Shown here piece after piece: positions 5,560-8,433 of a DNA stretch of 8,433 nucleotides (position 1 is the first letter of the stretch; each line of letters opens with the position of its first letter). A program made the position numbers and the translations under genes. The stretch covers positions 1 to 8,433 of the forward strand of contig CALYBF010000059.1 of the NCBI GenBank assembly GCA_944393755.1. Direction: 5' to 3'. Source of the stretch: an uncultured Clostridia bacterium (GTDB lineage: Bacteria; Bacillota; Clostridia; TANB77; CAG-508). The notes under the pieces are model-generated. The model did no database searches. It was not told the origin of the DNA and was given only the letters and a program-made list of their open reading frames with translations.

Positions 5560-6684
5560 ATGAAACCAGCAGTAACATATGAATTATTACACATAGATAA
5601 AAACTCAGGAGCAAGAAGAGGAGTTGTGCATACTCCACACGGAGATATACAAACACCAGTATTTATGCCAGTTGGTACACAAGCTACTGTGAAATCTATG
5701 ACACCAGAAGAATTAAAAGAAGAAGTTGGAGCACAAATAATATTATCAAATACATATCATTTATATTTAAGACCAGGAAGCAAAATAGTAAGAGAAGCAG
5801 GCGGACTTCATAAATTTATGAATTGGGATAGACCAATATTAACAGATAGTGGGGGCTTCCAAGTGTTTAGCCTTGGTGATTTAAGGACAATTAGCGAAGA
5901 AGGAGTAGAATTTAAATCACATTTAGATGGGAAAAAATTATTTTTTACACCAGAGAGTGTAATGGAAACAGAAGAAGATTTAGGTTCAGATATTATGATG
6001 GCATTTGATGAGTGTTGTCCATATCCTTCAACATATGAATATACTAAAAACTCAATGGAAAGAACAACAAGATGGGCAAAAAGGTGTAAAGAGGCACATA
6101 AAACAGAAAACCAAGCTTTGTTTGGAATAATACAAGGTGGTTTTTATAAAGATTTAAGAGAAAAAAGTGCTAAAGATTTAATAGAATTAGATTTACCAGG
6201 GTATGCAATAGGTGGAATAAGTGTTGGAGAACCAAAAGAAGAATTTTTAGACATATTAAGATTTACTACTCCACTTATGCCAGAAAATAAACCTCGTTAT
6301 TTAATGGGAGTAGGAACGCCAGATTATTTGATAGAAGCAGCACTTGCTGGAATTGATATGTGTGATTGCGTACTTCCAACTAGAATTGCAAGAAACGGAA
6401 CAGCTTTAACATCATATGGAAAACTTGTTGTAAGAAATGCTACATATGAAAGAGATTGGAGACCTTTAGATGAAGAGTGTGATTGTTATGCTTGTAAGAA
6501 TTATACAAGAGCATATATAAGACATCTAATAAAAGCAAAAGAAATATTAGGTGTAAGATTATTATCAATTCATAACCTAAAGTTCTTGACTAATTTAATG
6601 GAAAAGGTTAGAATAGAAATAGAGAGAGATAATTTATTAAACTTTAGGGAAGAATTTTATAAAAAATATGGTTATACCAATTAA
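5560..6684 (+). CDS. tgt: tRNA-guanine transglycosylase
   Basis: Tgt replaces guanine 34 of GUN-anticodon tRNAs with preQ1, the base that QueA then modifies. Length is 374 residues, normal for bacterial enzymes (about 375-385). Key residues are visible: LTDSGGFQVFS with D96 (the general acid/base position, E. coli D89), GIDMCDCVLPTRIARNG with the nucleophile D269 (E. coli D264), and the zinc site C307, C309, C312 and H338 in CDCYACKNYTRAY and SIHNL. The start ATG has AAAAGGAG at 5546-5553, six bases upstream. The 124-base gap after queA is filled by the hairpin repeats, with no terminator, so both genes are probably on one mRNA. The following gene starts 17 bases after the stop and is not the yajC gene often found beside tgt. 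Confidence 0.98.
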   Translation: MKPAVTYELLHIDKNSGARRGVVHTPHGDIQTPVFMPVGTQATVKSMTPEELKEEVGAQIILSNTYHLYLRPGSKIVREAGGLHKFMNWDRPILTDSGGFQVFSLGDLRTISEEGVEFKSHLDGKKLFFTPESVMETEEDLGSDIMMAFDECCPYPSTYEYTKNSMERTTRWAKRCKEAHKTENQALFGIIQGGFYKDLREKSAKDLIELDLPGYAIGGISVGEPKEEFLDILRFTTPLMPENKPRYLMGVGTPDYLIEAALAGIDMCDCVLPTRIARNGTALTSYGKLVVRNATYERDWRPLDEECDCYACKNYTRAYIRHLIKAKEILGVRLLSIHNLKFLTNLMEKVRIEIERDNLLNFREEFYKKYGYTN

Positions 6685-6701
6685 TTAAAGGGGGAATACT
6701 A

Positions 6702-8300
6702 ATGAATTTAATTGAAGAAAGCTTTCAACAAAAAGAAGAAAAAAAGAAAAAAAGAACCAAAGGAATTGTTCTAGGAGCTATAATTTTTATTATCTTAGTA
6801 ATAATTGCTATCTCTTGTTATTTGTTTTATGTACAAAGTACAACAATGAGATTAATTTTAGATGGACAGAGTAATGAAAGTTTAAAACAAATTATTTTAT
6901 GGAAAGATGGAAATATGTATTTTCCTATAAAAGATGTAGCAAGTTATTTAGGATATAGTAGTTACAACGGAGAGTATAGCCAAAGGTCAGAAGAACAAAG
7001 TAAATGCTATGTTCAAAGTGAAAATGAAGTTGCTAATTTCACATTAGGTTCTAAAATAATATATAAACTTGATTTAACAACAACAGGTAATGATTATGAA
7101 ACAGTAGAAGTTGAGGAAGCAATTTTTGCTGAACAAGGAGTTTTATATGCTTCAACAGAAGCTATTCAAAAAGCTTTTAATATAAGTATTCAATATGACC
7201 AAAATGCTAATAGAATATATATTTATACATTACCATATTTAGTACAATCATATGCACCAAGAGTTTTAGATTATGGATATACACAAATTAGTGATGTTTT
7301 AGCTAATCAAAAAGCAATTTTACAAAATATGCTTGTTGTATCTAAAGAAGAAAATAAAGTTTATGGTGTTATTGATGTTAATGGTAATACAATATTAGAA
7401 GCAAAATATGATAATATAACATATCTTCCTGAAATAGGAGACTTTATAGTAGAAGCAAACGGAAAAGTAGGAATATTAGGTAGCAAAGGTGAAACTAGAG
7501 TTCAAATAATGTATGACTCTATTCAGTTAATGGATAGTGATTCTGGTTTATATGTTGCTTCAAATAATAATAAATATGGAGTAATAGATTTAAGGGGAAA
7601 TATAAAAATATATATTGAAAATGATGAAGTTGGTATGGATATAACACCATTTTCACAAAATAATATTAAAAATAAATATATTCTAGCAGGAAACTTAATT
7701 CCTGTAAAGAAAGGTGAGCTATGGGCTTTATATGATAAAAATGGAAATCAACTAGTTGATTTTGAATACGATAGTTTTGGTTATATTGCAAAAACAAACA
7801 GAGATGCCTTAAGTTTACTTGTAATACCAGATTATGAAGTACTCGTTGCTTGTAAAGATGAAAAATACATTTTACTAAATTCTATAGGTGAAAAATTATT
7901 TAATGCACCAATTGCTGATGATATTTATATGACAATAAGTGGCGGACAAACTCATTATTATATAACAGTAAATAACCAAACAATGGATGCAGAACAATAC
8001 CTAGATAATATTGGTGTTAGAAAACAAAGTGAAGGTGGAAATAATACTAATATAACAAATAACACATTAACGAATGCAAATAATCAAAATAGTAATCAAA
8101 CAAATACACAAAACACTAATAATGTCCAAAATAACAATAATATCCAAAATAATAACACTCAAGGAAACGAAACAACAAATAATAACCAACCAGTAGAAAA
8201 TAACGGACAAACGACAGAAGTAAATACAGAACAACCAGTTGAAAATAATGGCGGAGAAGAACAACAACCTATTGAAAACGGTGAACAACAAATGTTTTAA
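6702..8300 (+). CDS. Membrane-anchored protein with copper-amine-oxidase-like N-terminal domain, WG-like repeats and Asn-rich tail
   Basis: The 532-residue product starts with a charged Lys-rich stretch (11-20) and one membrane segment (21-44), so the rest probably lies outside the cell. Residues about 48-176 fit the copper amine oxidase N-terminal-like module of Firmicutes surface proteins, with YFPIKDVASYLGY (73-85) matching its usual LPLRxVAExLG pattern; no enzyme activity is implied. Residues 218-405 hold about five WG-type units, seen as YGVIDVNGNTILEAKYDNI, KVGILGSKGE, YGVIDLRGN, LWALYDKNGNQLVDFEYDSF and KYILLNSIGEKLF. From about 445 on the sequence is low complexity, very rich in Asn and Gln, ending with QPVENNG repeats; there is no LPxTG sorting signal. 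AAGGGGG at 6688-6694 lies seven bases before the ATG. Ligand and role are unknown. Two runs of seven A at 6739-6753 could allow slippage. Confidence 0.85.
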   Translation: MNLIEESFQQKEEKKKKRTKGIVLGAIIFIILVIIAISCYLFYVQSTTMRLILDGQSNESLKQIILWKDGNMYFPIKDVASYLGYSSYNGEYSQRSEEQSKCYVQSENEVANFTLGSKIIYKLDLTTTGNDYETVEVEEAIFAEQGVLYASTEAIQKAFNISIQYDQNANRIYIYTLPYLVQSYAPRVLDYGYTQISDVLANQKAILQNMLVVSKEENKVYGVIDVNGNTILEAKYDNITYLPEIGDFIVEANGKVGILGSKGETRVQIMYDSIQLMDSDSGLYVASNNNKYGVIDLRGNIKIYIENDEVGMDITPFSQNNIKNKYILAGNLIPVKKGELWALYDKNGNQLVDFEYDSFGYIAKTNRDALSLLVIPDYEVLVACKDEKYILLNSIGEKLFNAPIADDIYMTISGGQTHYYITVNNQTMDAEQYLDNIGVRKQSEGGNNTNITNNTLTNANNQNSNQTNTQNTNNVQNNNNIQNNNTQGNETTNNNQPVENNGQTTEVNTEQPVENNGGEEQQPIENGEQQMF

Positions 8301-8325
8301 AAACTAAAGAGAAAGGAAAAACAAT

Positions 8326-8433
8326 ATGACAAACCCTAAAAGTCTTGAGGTTCTAAGAGAGAGAGAGAGAGAGAGAGAGCTAACATTTAATGAAATAAAT
8401 AATAAATTTAATATAAATAGAAAGTTAAAAGAT
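8326..8433 (+). CDS. Start of an unidentified gene with a repeated Arg-Glu segment
   Basis: The frame is open from the ATG at 8326 to the window edge, giving 36 codons. AAAGGA at 8312-8317 lies eight bases before the start, and the gene begins 25 bases after the previous stop, so it is likely real and co-transcribed. The visible N-terminus is short and polar; after LEVL comes four-fold Arg-Glu (residues 11-18), encoded by a pure AG run, then a segment rich in Asn, Lys and Ile (LTFNEINNKFNINRKLKD) that looks helical. There is no signal peptide or membrane segment. Too little is present to name a family. Confidence 0.6.
   Translation, partial: MTNPKSLEVLRERERERELTFNEINNKFNINRKLKD
8356..8379 (+). 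repeat. Dinucleotide tract (AG)12 inside the start of a gene
   Basis: Twelve uninterrupted AG units encode (Arg-Glu)4 eleven codons into the gene starting at 8326. Gain of one unit would put TAA (8381-8383) in frame straight after the tract; loss of one unit would put TAA (8388-8390) in frame after two further codons. Confidence 0.95.

Noticed and set aside
5436..5560. preQ1 riboswitch before tgt
   Set aside because: The pathway would fit, but the small hairpins lack the C-rich loop and A-rich tail pairing of preQ1-I, and the duplicated layout does not fit the other known classes.
5340..5656. Minus-strand reading frames over the queA-tgt gap
   Set aside because: Their internal peptide repeats only reflect the DNA repeat; they overlap queA and tgt, and no start signal or plausible protein is seen.

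Overview
The window is a chromosomal segment of a very AT-rich Gram-positive bacterium, most likely an anaerobic member of the Clostridia or a close Firmicutes relative. The base composition, near-total use of AGA for arginine, strong AGGAGG-type ribosome binding sites, the rpsO-pnp and queA-tgt pairs and the protein sequences all fit this. TGA acts as a stop where seen and tryptophan is TGG, so the code looks standard. All genes are on the + strand. No stretch over 300 bases lacks a gene.

Layout. Positions 1-282 hold the C-terminal end of a protein with a six-fold EQGL repeat, resembling the tail of Rpn/PD-(D/E)XK nuclease-type putative transposases. Then come a promoter and structured leader, rpsO (ribosomal protein S15), a terminator hairpin, a 92-base long hairpin leader, pnp (polynucleotide phosphorylase) and a second terminator. 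Next is a membrane-anchored protein with a carbohydrate-binding-like domain and an HExxH metallopeptidase-like domain, split into two reading frames by one extra base near 3912. queA and tgt, the queuosine tRNA modification pair, follow, separated by a 124-base gap holding a nearly exact 41-base direct repeat and three related small hairpins. Last are a membrane protein with a copper-amine-oxidase-like N-terminal region, WG-like repeats and an Asn-rich tail, and the first 36 codons of an unidentified gene that contains a (AG)12 dinucleotide run.

How it works together. rpsO-pnp joins a ribosomal protein and an RNA-degrading enzyme, each preceded by RNA structure that could give feedback control. 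The segment from 3057 onward has gaps of only 17 to 124 bases and no clear terminator, so the split peptidase, queA, tgt, the WG protein and the last gene may be one transcript. QueA and Tgt make queuosine at the tRNA wobble position; the neighbouring surface proteins show no obvious functional link to them.

Most unusual points: the +1 frame break at CTT-CGG, which is the only in-frame CGG codon among the genes called here; the hairpin-repeat family between queA and tgt; the very long hairpin before pnp; and the dinucleotide tract in the last gene, where gain or loss of one unit would bring in a stop codon at once. Nothing here amounts to a clear new multi-gene system; most of the window is housekeeping.
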